DNA of 53,472 nucleotides from Korarchaeum sp964519515 (lineage in GTDB: Archaea > Korarchaeota > Korarchaeia > Korarchaeales > Korarchaeaceae): contig CAZFIJ010000050.1 of the NCBI GenBank assembly GCA_964519515.1, forward strand, positions 1 to 53,472, in the 5' to 3' direction. This document shows, in pieces, positions 32,112 to 40,170 of this stretch. Within the stretch, counting starts at the first letter, position 1. The number at the start of each line of letters is the position of its first letter. Below the pieces are notes generated by a model. It was not told where the DNA came from. It did no database searches and was given only the letters and a program-made list of their open reading frames with translations. Made by a program: the position numbers and the translations under genes.

Positions 32112-33292
32112 AATACTAATTCCCCTCTGATGAATACCTTACTCACTTTCCACTTCAACTCCTTCCCCTCTATGGGGCTGGCTCTCGCTTTAGTATAGAG
32201 ATCCTCCTTCTTGAGAGTCCACCTCTCCCTCTTGAGTATCACGAGGTCCGCTAAATTACCCGGTATCAATGAACCCCTCCTCAAGCCTAGATGTGAGGCC
32301 GGTCCCAAGCTGTACATAGAGAGGACCCTGTAGGGAAGCTCTCCCTCCTCAACGCACTGTATTAAGAATGGAGTGAAAGCATCTAGCCATGGAATACCTG
32401 ATGGCATCTCCTCATAACCTTTAGATTTCTCCTCCGGACTGTGAGGGGCATGATCAGTCACTAAGAAATCTGCAAATCCCACTCTAACCATTCCTAAGAG
32501 CTTCTCTCTCGTATCCCTTATGGGGGGGTTCACTTTGAAGAGGCTCCCCAGCGACTCAGCGTCTGATGAACTGTAGAGGAGATGATGCGGCGTTACCTCA
32601 GCTGTCACCTCGATTCCCTCAGCTCTAGCTTCACTCACTGCCGCTAAAGTATAGGGGAGAGTGGAGTGAGCTATCCTAAGCTTAGCTCTATGCCTCCGGG
32701 CGAGCGAGATGACTCTATCGACTGCTACCCTCTCAGCGAGCTCCGGTCTCGCTCTATTATGCTCCTTGACATCGAAGACTCTTTCAGCTTCTTTGAGTAT
32801 CAGAGGGTCCTCAGCATGGACCACGACCTCCTTTCCGATCTCAGAAGCTCTCTTGAAAACGATATTCAAGTCCCCATACATATCCTCGGGATATATCTTG
32901 ATACCTATGACGTAACTCCTCTCATCTAAATAGGGAAATGCTGTGTAGAGGAGGAAGTCTACGTAACTCTCCCTCTTAGCCTCCTCGAGTTTGATCTCGA
33001 GGTTCTCCTTACTATCTATCTTCGGGACGTTATTGGGCATGTCCGCTACGACAGTAACCCCTCCGCTCAGAGCAGCTAATGATTCCGATCTCCAATCTCC
33101 CTTATGCCTCTGATTGAGCCCCCTCATGTGCACGTGCAGGTCCACCATACCCGGTAGTATCAGATCAACTCCCTCGCATCCCCTCATCCCCACAGAGAGA
33201 GAGCTTATCCTACCTTCGATCATCTCGATACATCCATCTATCAAACCCCAAGGTAACGCGAGCTTACCGCAGAAGCATACCAACGGATTCAC
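32063..33292 (-). CDS. pyrC: Dihydroorotase
   Basis: A 409-residue amidohydrolase that closes the pyrimidine ring from carbamoyl aspartate. Metal ligands appear in DLHVHMRG, the carboxylated-lysine strand GIKIYPEDM, VVHAED, RIAHST and LVTDHAPHS. The last shows the catalytic aspartate. SGIPWLDAFTPFL follows, as in the family. It is the last gene of the pyr operon. The start is GTG 33292 or, with better spacing to AGGAGG, TTG 33283. It overlaps pyrK by 29 bases. Confidence 0.94.
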   Translation of the reverse strand: MNPLVCFCGKLALPWGLIDGCIEMIEGRISSLSVGMRGCEGVDLILPGMVDLHVHMRGLNQRHKGDWRSESLAALSGGVTVVADMPNNVPKIDSKENLEIKLEEAKRESYVDFLLYTAFPYLDERSYVIGIKIYPEDMYGDLNIVFKRASEIGKEVVVHAEDPLILKEAERVFDVKEHNRARPELAERVAVDRVISLARRHRAKLRIAHSTLPYTLAAVSEARAEGIEVTAEVTPHHLLYSSSDAESLGSLFKVNPPIRDTREKLLGMVRVGFADFLVTDHAPHSPEEKSKGYEEMPSGIPWLDAFTPFLIQCVEEGELPYRVLSMYSLGPASHLGLRRGSLIPGNLADLVILKRERWTLKKEDLYTKARASPIEGKELKWKVSKVFIRGELVFHDGPVVSAGFGVPAL

Positions 33293-34082
33293 CTCCTATA
33301 TGAAGCTTCCTCCCGTCGAACCCCCTCCAATACCTCCCGAAGTCCTCCGATACACTGAGGGTCCTCGCATCGAAGACGGGCCCATCCTTGCAGACGAGGA
33401 GGCCCAGGGGATCTAGAGAACAGGACCCGCAGATCCCAATTGAGCACCTTATCAACCTCTCCATCGAGACCTCAGCGTATATGCCCCTCCTGAGGGCTTC
33501 TCTGACTACCTCAACGAGCATAGCCTCTGGGCCGGCTGAGTATATCGCTTCAGGCCAATCGAAATCGACGAGCTCGACTACCCTCCCCTTGAGCCCATGG
33601 GATCCATCCTCAGTCGTTATTATGAGCTCATCGGAAATAGAGCTGAGTAAATCCTCGAGAAGCACCTCTTCTTTCCTCTTGAATCCAGCATAAAATCTTA
33701 TCTTAGCGTTACCTCTCTCCCTGAGCCTCTCAGATAGGGATATGAGGGGAGAGATACCGTAACCTCCACCTATGAGGCAGCAATTTCCATTTCTGAGGCT
33801 GAAACCTCTCCCGTAAGGTCCTCTGACCCAGAGCTCCTCTCCGACCTTGAGGGAGTGGATAGCTGAGCTCACCTTACCTACTTTAGCTACTAAGATCCAA
33901 GTCTCCCCCTCCGGCTCCCTAGCTATGCTTATGGGTATCTCACCTACTTTAGGGACCCAGATCATCGCATATTGGCCAGGAGAAGATCCGAGGTTCCCTT
34001 CTAAGACTATCTTCTTGACTTTCTCGCTGAGCCTCTCGCTCTCAATTATTCTCATTACTTTATACGCCTGATAATTGCTCAA
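33264..34082 (-). CDS. pyrK: Dihydroorotate dehydrogenase electron-transfer subunit
   Basis: A 272-residue ferredoxin-reductase-like protein. The FAD part has PGQYAMIWVPKVGEIPISIA, the NAD part GGGYGISPLISL and YSAGPEAMLVEVV, and the C-terminal [2Fe-2S] ligands are C213, C218, C221 and C231. It passes electrons from the PyrD flavoprotein to NAD. No pyrD gene lies in the operon, so the partner must be elsewhere. Start TTG 34082 overlaps pyrI by 23 bases; an in-frame ATG ten residues in is an alternative. Confidence 0.88.
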   Translation of the reverse strand: MSNYQAYKVMRIIESERLSEKVKKIVLEGNLGSSPGQYAMIWVPKVGEIPISIAREPEGETWILVAKVGKVSSAIHSLKVGEELWVRGPYGRGFSLRNGNCCLIGGGYGISPLISLSERLRERGNAKIRFYAGFKRKEEVLLEDLLSSISDELIITTEDGSHGLKGRVVELVDFDWPEAIYSAGPEAMLVEVVREALRRGIYAEVSMERLIRCSIGICGSCSLDPLGLLVCKDGPVFDARTLSVSEDFGRYWRGFDGRKLHIGGESVGMLLR

Positions 34083-34533
34083 TTATATCCTCCTCTCTTA
34101 AGTACTCCCCGCAGTACTCACAGACCATCCTCAGGGGGCTCTCAGATAGAAGCGTGAATGAAGGTCTCACTGCTTCCCTAGGGGCGTTAGTGACGCAATT
34201 CGGGTTTAAGCACTTCAATATACCTATGATCCTCCGCGGGAGCTCAACCCTCCTCTTCAAAGCTACCTCGAAGTTCCTGATTATGTTTATAGTCGCTGAT
34301 GGAGCTATCAAGGATATCTTATCGACTTCCTCCTTACTGAGTTCCCTTCCCTCTACCTTAACTATGTCCTTCTTACCCAATTTCTTGCTAGGAACGTTCA
34401 TAACGAGAGCTACGATACCTTCCCTCTCTCCAGTTATCCCTAGGAGCTTGAGTACCCTCAACGCCCTCCCAGCTGGTATATGATCTATGACAGTACCATC
34501 AGCTATCCTCCTCACCACGAGCTCTTCCTTCAT
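34060..34533 (-). CDS. pyrI: Aspartate carbamoyltransferase regulatory subunit
   Basis: A 157-residue regulatory chain. The N-terminal nucleotide-binding domain begins VRRIADGTVIDHIPAGRAL, followed by VPSKKLGKKDIVKVEG. The C-terminal zinc domain has C108, C113, C138 and C141. It assembles with PyrB and makes the enzyme respond to CTP and ATP. It overlaps pyrB by 4 bases, which supports stoichiometric synthesis. Confidence 0.96.
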   Translation of the reverse strand: MKEELVVRRIADGTVIDHIPAGRALRVLKLLGITGEREGIVALVMNVPSKKLGKKDIVKVEGRELSKEEVDKISLIAPSATINIIRNFEVALKRRVELPRRIIGILKCLNPNCVTNAPREAVRPSFTLLSESPLRMVCEYCGEYLREEDIIEQLSGV

Positions 34534-35420
34534 GGTATCACCTCCGATAAGAGTGCCATCCTGACGGGAACTCCGTTAGCTGCTTGCTTGAAGTAATAAG
34601 CGTGAGGAGTGGAATCCACATCTAAGGAGATCTCATCGACCCTCGGGAGAGGATGAAGTATCATCAATCCCTCCTTAGCGTCCTTTAGGATAGAGGAATC
34701 TACCTTATAGCTGCCCTTCACTCTCTCATACTCTGAGGGGTCCGGGAACCTCTCCTTCTGGACCCTAGTCACGTATAAGACATCGAGCTCCTGTAGAGCA
34801 TCTTTGAGATCCGAGAACTCCCATGGCATCTTGAGGGAGTCTAGAAGCTCCTGTTTAGGTCTTAATCCCTCTGGGCATATTAGATAAACTTTTTTCGGAG
34901 AATAGAGGTTAAGAGCTTTTAAAAAGCTAGCAGCAGCCCTCCCATACCTTAAATCCCCCAACACACCGTAAGTCAAGTTGTCCAAATTCCCCCTCTCCTT
35001 CCATATCGTGTAGAGATCTATCATCGCTTGAGTCGGATGGTTCTTCGTCCCATCCCCAGCGTTTATGACGGGGGCCTCAGCTAGCTCTGCTGCGAGTTTC
35101 GCTGCTCCCTCCAAGCTATGTCTGACGACGATCCCATCAGCGTAAGAATCCAGCATCCTTATGGTGTCTGAGAAGCTCTCACCCTTAGCTAGGGATGTGG
35201 ATTGTGCGGCCTCAAAACCTATATAGCTACCGCCTAATCTCAGAGTTGCTGTCTCGAAGCTGAATCTAGTCCTAGTGCTCGGCTCGAAGAAGGCCATCGC
35301 TACTATCTTCCCCTTGAGCTCATCCCCCTGAAACTTAGATGAAGCCACCCTGAAAAGCCTCTCAAGATCGCTCCTCCTTATGTCGGAAATCGAGATTATA
35401 TCTTTACCCCTAAGACTCAT
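34530..35420 (-). CDS. pyrB: Aspartate carbamoyltransferase catalytic subunit
   Basis: A 296-residue transcarbamoylase. FFEPSTRTRFSFETATLRLGG is the carbamoyl-phosphate loop, HPTQAMIDLYTIW the second signature, and HPLPRVDEIS the aspartate loop. It joins aspartate to carbamoyl phosphate. GGGAGGTAG precedes the ATG. It overlaps pyrE by 4 bases and pyrI by 4 bases. Confidence 0.97.
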   Translation of the reverse strand: MSLRGKDIISISDIRRSDLERLFRVASSKFQGDELKGKIVAMAFFEPSTRTRFSFETATLRLGGSYIGFEAAQSTSLAKGESFSDTIRMLDSYADGIVVRHSLEGAAKLAAELAEAPVINAGDGTKNHPTQAMIDLYTIWKERGNLDNLTYGVLGDLRYGRAAASFLKALNLYSPKKVYLICPEGLRPKQELLDSLKMPWEFSDLKDALQELDVLYVTRVQKERFPDPSEYERVKGSYKVDSSILKDAKEGLMILHPLPRVDEISLDVDSTPHAYYFKQAANGVPVRMALLSEVIP

Positions 35421-36010
35421 ACTCCTACCTCCCTGAGGTAATTCAGAGCGTAAACTTTCTCCCTCTCCGGGAGGGAATCCAGGACTAACTTGACTATATC
35501 CGGGAGGGTCGCGAGGCTCTTCAACTCTATACCCTCCTCTTTAAGGCTCTCAGCCGCTCCCTGCATCCTATCTATCACTACCCAAGCTTCCTTGACATCG
35601 GGTCCGGAGCTCCTAACTATCCTCGCAGCGTTCAATATGGAGCCGCCTGTCGTAGCGACATCATCTATTATGACGTAGCTCTCCATGTTCAAGGAGCCTT
35701 CTAAGAGGCTCTCAGTTCCATGCTCCTTCCTCTCTTTTCTCACGTATATTAGAGGCTTCTTGGATATCATCGCGACAGCTGTGGCTAGTGGAAGCCCGCC
35801 TACAGCGACCCCGCAGATACCGAAATCCCCACTCATTCTCTCAGAAATCTCCGTAGCTATCTTCATGAATTCCTCCGGGAAAGATGGAAGAGGCCTCAGA
35901 TCCACGTATATATTGCTCCTCTTCCCTGATGTGAGTGTGAACTCCCCGAACTTCAGCATACCCCTCGATATGAGGATAACCCCTAACTCACGGGCGTCCA
36001 TGGATGACAC
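35417..36010 (-). CDS. pyrE: Orotate phosphoribosyltransferase
   Basis: A 197-residue type I phosphoribosyltransferase. The PRPP loop is VIIDDVATTGGSI; the N-terminal FTLTSGKRSNIYVDLRPL and the catalytic loop YVRKERKEHG are present. It attaches orotate to PRPP to give OMP, used by the adjacent PyrF. It starts at GTG 36010 and overlaps pyrF by 23 bases. Confidence 0.95.
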   Translation of the reverse strand: MSSMDARELGVILISRGMLKFGEFTLTSGKRSNIYVDLRPLPSFPEEFMKIATEISERMSGDFGICGVAVGGLPLATAVAMISKKPLIYVRKERKEHGTESLLEGSLNMESYVIIDDVATTGGSILNAARIVRSSGPDVKEAWVVIDRMQGAAESLKEEGIELKSLATLPDIVKLVLDSLPEREKVYALNYLREVGV

Positions 36011-36656
36011 CCCTCTGAGCTTCGATGACTCTAATCGCTTCCAACCTCGGGTCCTCGCTCCCCAATATGCTCCTCCCCACTATCTCGAAGTCCGCCCCAG
36101 CAGCTATAGCGGAGCCAGGTTCAGCCCCCTGAGCTCCCACGCCGGGGGAGAATATCCTAACGTTTGGGAGCCTCCTCCTAGCTTCTCTTATCATCTCCGG
36201 CCTGGTAGCGCCTACTACTATCCCATCAACGCCTAAGAGCTCAGCTTCATCTAGCAACTTCTCGAAATTTCCCCTGAAGAACTTCGCCTCTGGGTGGCTC
36301 ATAGCTGCGACCCCTATCAATTCCATCCTCACATCGTACCTCCTATGGCCCGTGAAGAGGTGTATTATTGAGGCATCGAAGCCCTCTTGCTCCAATCCCT
36401 TGAGGACGTAATGGACGACTTCAGGTATGTCAGCGAGCTTGTAATCAGCGATCCAGTAGTAATCCGGGAAATCCCTTATTAGCTCTCTTATGCCATCGAA
36501 CCCCAGAGAGAGAGTTATCGGGAAGCCGACCTTCACTCCAACTGCTAAGTCGCGGAGCTCACTCAGTATTCCCCTGACATCCCTAGGTGGGAAGTCCAGA
36601 GCTAGGATGAGCCTAGAATCGAGGGAAGAACATCTATAGGAGAGCTTGCTACCTAT
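35988..36656 (-). CDS. pyrF: Orotidine 5'-phosphate decarboxylase, probable non-standard start
   Basis: Decarboxylates OMP to UMP. The DYKLADIPEVV loop holds the catalytic Lys-Asp-Lys-Asp-type array, and the C-terminus has SPGVGAQG and EIVGRSILGS. The first ATG (36536) lies after the conserved first strand. In the same frame, upstream codons give RLILALDFPPRDV and GVKVGFP, the standard N-terminus, so the gene must begin earlier. No ATG, GTG or TTG occurs in this frame between that strand and the end of purA. The candidate starts are ATA 36656 behind GGAAGGG (222 residues) or ATA 36689. The region is conserved enough to rule out simple truncation. Confidence 0.85.
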   Translation of the reverse strand: MGSKLSYRCSSLDSRLILALDFPPRDVRGILSELRDLAVGVKVGFPITLSLGFDGIRELIRDFPDYYWIADYKLADIPEVVHYVLKGLEQEGFDASIIHLFTGHRRYDVRMELIGVAAMSHPEAKFFRGNFEKLLDEAELLGVDGIVVGATRPEMIREARRRLPNVRIFSPGVGAQGAEPGSAIAAGADFEIVGRSILGSEDPRLEAIRVIEAQRGVIHGRP

Positions 36657-36685
36657 CGGAACCCTTCCATAAGGTCCGCTATCCT

Positions 36686-38020
36686 CTATATAACCTTTGA
36701 TCCCCCATGGTGAAGTCCAGCTATCGGTTGTAACAGCTCCTTCAATGCGGGGCTCACTATAGTCATCTCCCTATCAGGCCCTAAACCTATCATCACGACC
36801 TTAACATTCAATTCCCTCTCAATAAGTTCTATGTAAGCTTTCATTTCCTCAGGAATTCCCTCCCATCCTTCTCTAACTACAGACCTCCAATCGAGTTCCT
36901 TCCATCCCTCCACTTCCTCATAGACAGGCTTCGCCTTCTGGAGCTCATCCACATAGGGGGGAGCTATCTTGAACTCCTTCCCATCTATCTCATATGCTAC
37001 AGCTATCTTCAGCTTCCCTAGACCTGAGAGGACATCTAGCTTCCTCAGAGCGACGTATCCAATTCCATTTATCAGAGTTGAGTATTTGAGCATGGGGATG
37101 TCCAACCATCCGACTCTCCTAGGTCTCCCAGTCGTAGTCCCATATTCACCACCTCTCTCCCTTATCATATCGGCCTCAGGTCCGAAGAGTTCCGTTGGGA
37201 AGGGCCCAGCCCCTACTCTAGATGTGTAAGCCTTTGAGACCCCTAATACCGCGTCTATTGAGAGGGGACTCACTCCAACGCCAGTGCAAGCTCCTCCAGC
37301 TATCGTGCTAGATGAAGTGACGTAAGGGTAGGTACCGTGATCTACATCGAGCATAGTCCCCTGGGCCCCCTCGAATATCACGATCTTCCCCATCGCTATA
37401 GCTTCGTTGACCTCTATGTGATCCTCCCCAACGAAGGGACTGAGGAATTCCCTCCAAATCTCAGCTCTCCTCAAGATCTCGCTCAAGTACTCATCTAGAT
37501 CACCCCTCAATACGCCCGAGTTCCTCAACTCAGCTTCCTTCACTTTCATAACTCTCCTCAACTTCTCAGGGAAATCCTCGGAGAGGAGATCCCTCACTTT
37601 AAGTCCCGATATCCTTGCCATCTTATCCTGATATGCTGGCCCTATCCCCCTCTTCGTAGTCCCGAGGGATTCACCAGCTGTAGCTGCATCCAGCTCCTTG
37701 TGGTAGGGTAAGAGGAGAGTCGCCTTCATGGATACGATCAGATCAACATCCCTAACCTCTTTCCTCAATTCATTCATTTCCTCCATGAATACTTCAGGAT
37801 CGAAAGCTACTCCAGCGCCTATGACGCACTTCTTCCCTCTCAGGGCGCCTGAAGGGATCAGATGAAACTTGTACTTCTTCCCTCCAACCACTACAGTATG
37901 GCCAGCATTACTCCCACCGTTATATCTCACTACTAGATCCGCCCATTCCGCTAGAAAGTCCACAACAGCGCCTTTGCTCTCATCCCCGAATTGCATCCCG
38001 ACGACGACTATTGCGGGCAT
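36686..38020 (-). CDS. purA: Adenylosuccinate synthetase
   Basis: A 444-residue enzyme that joins aspartate to IMP, using GTP, on the way to AMP. The loop near the N-terminus is VVGMQFGDESKGAVVD: the usual QWGDEGKG glycine is serine here. NGGSNAGHTVV, TTKRGIGPAYQDK, EGAQGTMLDVDHGTYPYVTSSS, GEYGTTTGRPRRVGW and RKLDVLSGL follow as expected. The length is of the bacterial/eukaryotic type, not the short euryarchaeal one. It heads the pyrimidine operon, 29 bases or fewer before pyrF. Confidence 0.95.
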   Translation of the reverse strand: MPAIVVVGMQFGDESKGAVVDFLAEWADLVVRYNGGSNAGHTVVVGGKKYKFHLIPSGALRGKKCVIGAGVAFDPEVFMEEMNELRKEVRDVDLIVSMKATLLLPYHKELDAATAGESLGTTKRGIGPAYQDKMARISGLKVRDLLSEDFPEKLRRVMKVKEAELRNSGVLRGDLDEYLSEILRRAEIWREFLSPFVGEDHIEVNEAIAMGKIVIFEGAQGTMLDVDHGTYPYVTSSSTIAGGACTGVGVSPLSIDAVLGVSKAYTSRVGAGPFPTELFGPEADMIRERGGEYGTTTGRPRRVGWLDIPMLKYSTLINGIGYVALRKLDVLSGLGKLKIAVAYEIDGKEFKIAPPYVDELQKAKPVYEEVEGWKELDWRSVVREGWEGIPEEMKAYIELIERELNVKVVMIGLGPDREMTIVSPALKELLQPIAGLHHGGSKVI

Positions 38021-38059
38021 CGCAATTACCCGAGCTAGGGGTTAGATAAAGATATAAGC

Positions 38060-38260
38060 GTGACTGAGGATCTCGAAGGAGCGATAGAAGATCTGTGAGA
38101 ATCTCTAGGATATGAGAAGTCTGAGATCCGGAAGAGGTAATTCACTTTGAAAGAAGTGAGCTATCACTCTCAGCAGTTTCCGATGAGCGTGAGGCATCTG
38201 TTCAATAGAATTAAAAGATTGATGAAAATCATGACTTATCTCGGGAGCTTTCTGAGATGA
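38060..38260 (+). pseudogene. Possible small decayed gene with two in-frame stops
   Basis: From GTG 38060 one frame reads protein-like sequence interrupted only by TGA at 38096-38098 and TAA at 38138-38140. The three parts are VTEDLEGAIEDL, ESLGYEKSEIRKR and FTLKEVSYHSQQFPMSVRHL plus a basic tail, ending at 38260. A TATA-like ATAAAGATATAAG lies just upstream. The end overlaps the convergent hdr-like gene by 32 bases. It may be a pseudogene of a short helical protein or chance; it is the only structure seen in the 208-base gap 38021-38228. Confidence 0.25.
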
Positions 38261-40112
38261 GTTCTGAGATCTCCAATACTCTCATATCCTCGATCCCCAT
38301 GCCCTTCATAGCATCGTTCAGCATCGCATAGCAGAAGGGACATGCTACAACTAAGTTCTTAGCCACTTCCCTCGCTTCTTTAACTCTCTCCTTAGCCATC
38401 AGGCTCTCGCCAGTTTGATACCAATAGTTAGCTCCTCCAGCCCCGCAACAGAATGTCTCCTTACCTCTCCTCCTCATCTCCTTGAATCCACCTGCCATCC
38501 TCAGAATGGACCTTGGCTCCTCTATCATCCCATTGAACCTAGCTAAGTTGCACGGATCGTGGAAAGTGAGTTCATCGAATTTTTCGACTTTAAGCTTGCC
38601 CTTATTAACGAGATCTGAGAGAAGCTCCACGTGTGAGATTACCTCAACATTCCAGTCCTTTATTATCCTAGGATATTCTTTTTTGAAGACCGCGAGGCCA
38701 TGAGGACATAAGACGAGCAGTTTCTTAACACCCAGCTCCTTGAAGATCTCTGAATTCGATAAGGCGAATTCCTGGAACATCCCCTCCTCACCTAGCCTCC
38801 TCACAGGCTCACCGCAGCACGTCTCCAGTTCCCCTAGATTCGCTATCCTCAAGCCAGCGCTCCTCAGGAGATCTACGAGCTTGCTCACTATCTTCTTCCC
38901 CACGGGATCGAAGGAATATTGACAGCCCACCCATATGTAGTAATCGGGATCCTCATCACTGCTCAACCAACTCAATCTCCCCCTCTGAGGGACGGATAGC
39001 GAGTTCTTATACCTCCTGAGACTGTTAATTAACTCCCCCATTTTCTTATCTATCTTCCCATCTAAAACGAGCTTACGCCTTCTCTCCATCAGGAAACTGA
39101 AGGGACTCACGTAGTTGGGGCATGAAGATACGCATGCACCACAAGCGACGCAGGACCAGACAGCATCATCTCCGAGCTCATATTCAGCCCCTAGTATAGA
39201 TGCCCTCAATCCTATCACGACGTCCTTCGGGGAGAGCGGTCTCCCTATGTTGTTAGATGGGCATGAGTCAGTGCATCTCCCACATTTCACGCATGCAGAG
39301 AGCCTGTACTTCTCATACCAAGGCAATTCCTTCGGATCCTCGAATCCGATCTTCACACTCTCCAGATCCTCGATCTCCTGGAGGAGGAACGGCTCCTTGG
39401 GGAACTCCGGTTCATCCCCCTCTAGAGAGGACGTCACTATAGCTGTGAGTGAGTGAAGGAGGTTGCTGTATGGTAGATAAGCTATCATGAGGAATGCTAC
39501 GAGGGCATGGCTCCACCATAGGACTTGATAGATCTCTGTAAGTGATCCAGTATAACTCGATAATAAATTCCCGATGAAGGAATAGGTAGATGCTTCATTA
39601 GGCATTTTATGGATCCTTATAGCCTCTATTAAGAACCCAGTGAGCCCTATATATAGTAGACCTAAGAGGAGGAGCTTCCCCTCCCTCTCCCTCGTCGGGA
39701 ATAGTAAAATTATTCCAAGAATGAGGGTCAATCCAGATAAATCCATGATGAACTCGAAGGTAAAGTATGTTACGTCCTTGAGTATGAACACACCGAAGTG
39801 CCTCAGTATATCAGTCTCTAAGAATACCGTCACAGTCCCCAAGAATAGTAGAAGGGTTCCAAGGAAGAGGAAGAGGTGAGGAAATCCCTTAGTCCTTTCA
39901 ATAACTCTCCTCTGGCTTATTACCCTTTTAACTCCCCTCGATAGAGAGCTGAGATCCAGGGATCTCAGGGCCTCCATGAGCTCGAATCTCGAGATCACTC
40001 TGTAAATTCCATATAGAAATACTATAGTTATAGGAATTAAGATAGCGTACATTAAGAGTGGGACGTAGGGTGGAAGCAGGGGGAAACTCTCCCTTATGAC
40101 CAACTCCAACAC
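38229..40112 (-). CDS. Membrane-anchored HdrD/GlpC-like iron-sulfur oxidoreductase (HdrE-HdrD fusion)
   Basis: A 627-residue fusion. Residues 1-225 contain about five membrane helices of the NarI/HdrE type with possible heme-ligand histidines (H79, H202, H220). Two [4Fe-4S] motifs follow: C274, C277, C280, C284 and C321, C324, C327, C331. Then come two CCG domains: the first with C397, C432-C433 and C469 but CPHG in place of a final CxxC, the second complete with C521, C555-C556, C591 and C594. The CCG domains bind non-cubane clusters in heterodisulfide reductase. No methanogenesis genes are present, so it more likely passes electrons between the membrane quinone pool and a soluble dehydrogenase. 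Start is GTG 40112 or TTG 40103, better spaced from GGAGG. Confidence 0.85.
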   Translation of the reverse strand: MLELVIRESFPLLPPYVPLLMYAILIPITIVFLYGIYRVISRFELMEALRSLDLSSLSRGVKRVISQRRVIERTKGFPHLFLFLGTLLLFLGTVTVFLETDILRHFGVFILKDVTYFTFEFIMDLSGLTLILGIILLFPTREREGKLLLLGLLYIGLTGFLIEAIRIHKMPNEASTYSFIGNLLSSYTGSLTEIYQVLWWSHALVAFLMIAYLPYSNLLHSLTAIVTSSLEGDEPEFPKEPFLLQEIEDLESVKIGFEDPKELPWYEKYRLSACVKCGRCTDSCPSNNIGRPLSPKDVVIGLRASILGAEYELGDDAVWSCVACGACVSSCPNYVSPFSFLMERRRKLVLDGKIDKKMGELINSLRRYKNSLSVPQRGRLSWLSSDEDPDYYIWVGCQYSFDPVGKKIVSKLVDLLRSAGLRIANLGELETCCGEPVRRLGEEGMFQEFALSNSEIFKELGVKKLLVLCPHGLAVFKKEYPRIIKDWNVEVISHVELLSDLVNKGKLKVEKFDELTFHDPCNLARFNGMIEEPRSILRMAGGFKEMRRRGKETFCCGAGGANYWYQTGESLMAKERVKEAREVAKNLVVACPFCYAMLNDAMKGMGIEDMRVLEISELISESSRDKS

Positions 40113-40125
40113 CTCCGCTCCTATC

Positions 40126-40147
40126 CAATAAAATTTTTAATATTTAT
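40126..40147. promoter_or_regulatory. Divergent promoter of the Hdr-like and FAD oxidoreductase genes
   Basis: The 58-base gap holds CAATAAAATTTTTAATATTTAT, AT-rich on both strands and able to serve as TATA box in both directions. The rightward start would be near 40165, just before the TTG at 40171. The leftward start would be near 40110. Confidence 0.45.
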
Positions 40148-40170
40148 GGTCGTGAAATTCCGGTGATATT

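Noticed and set aside
38219..38260. C/D-box RNA with TGATGA and two CTGA boxes near the end of the Hdr-like gene.
   Set aside because: It lies inside coding sequence and box spacing leaves no proper guide for the second pair.
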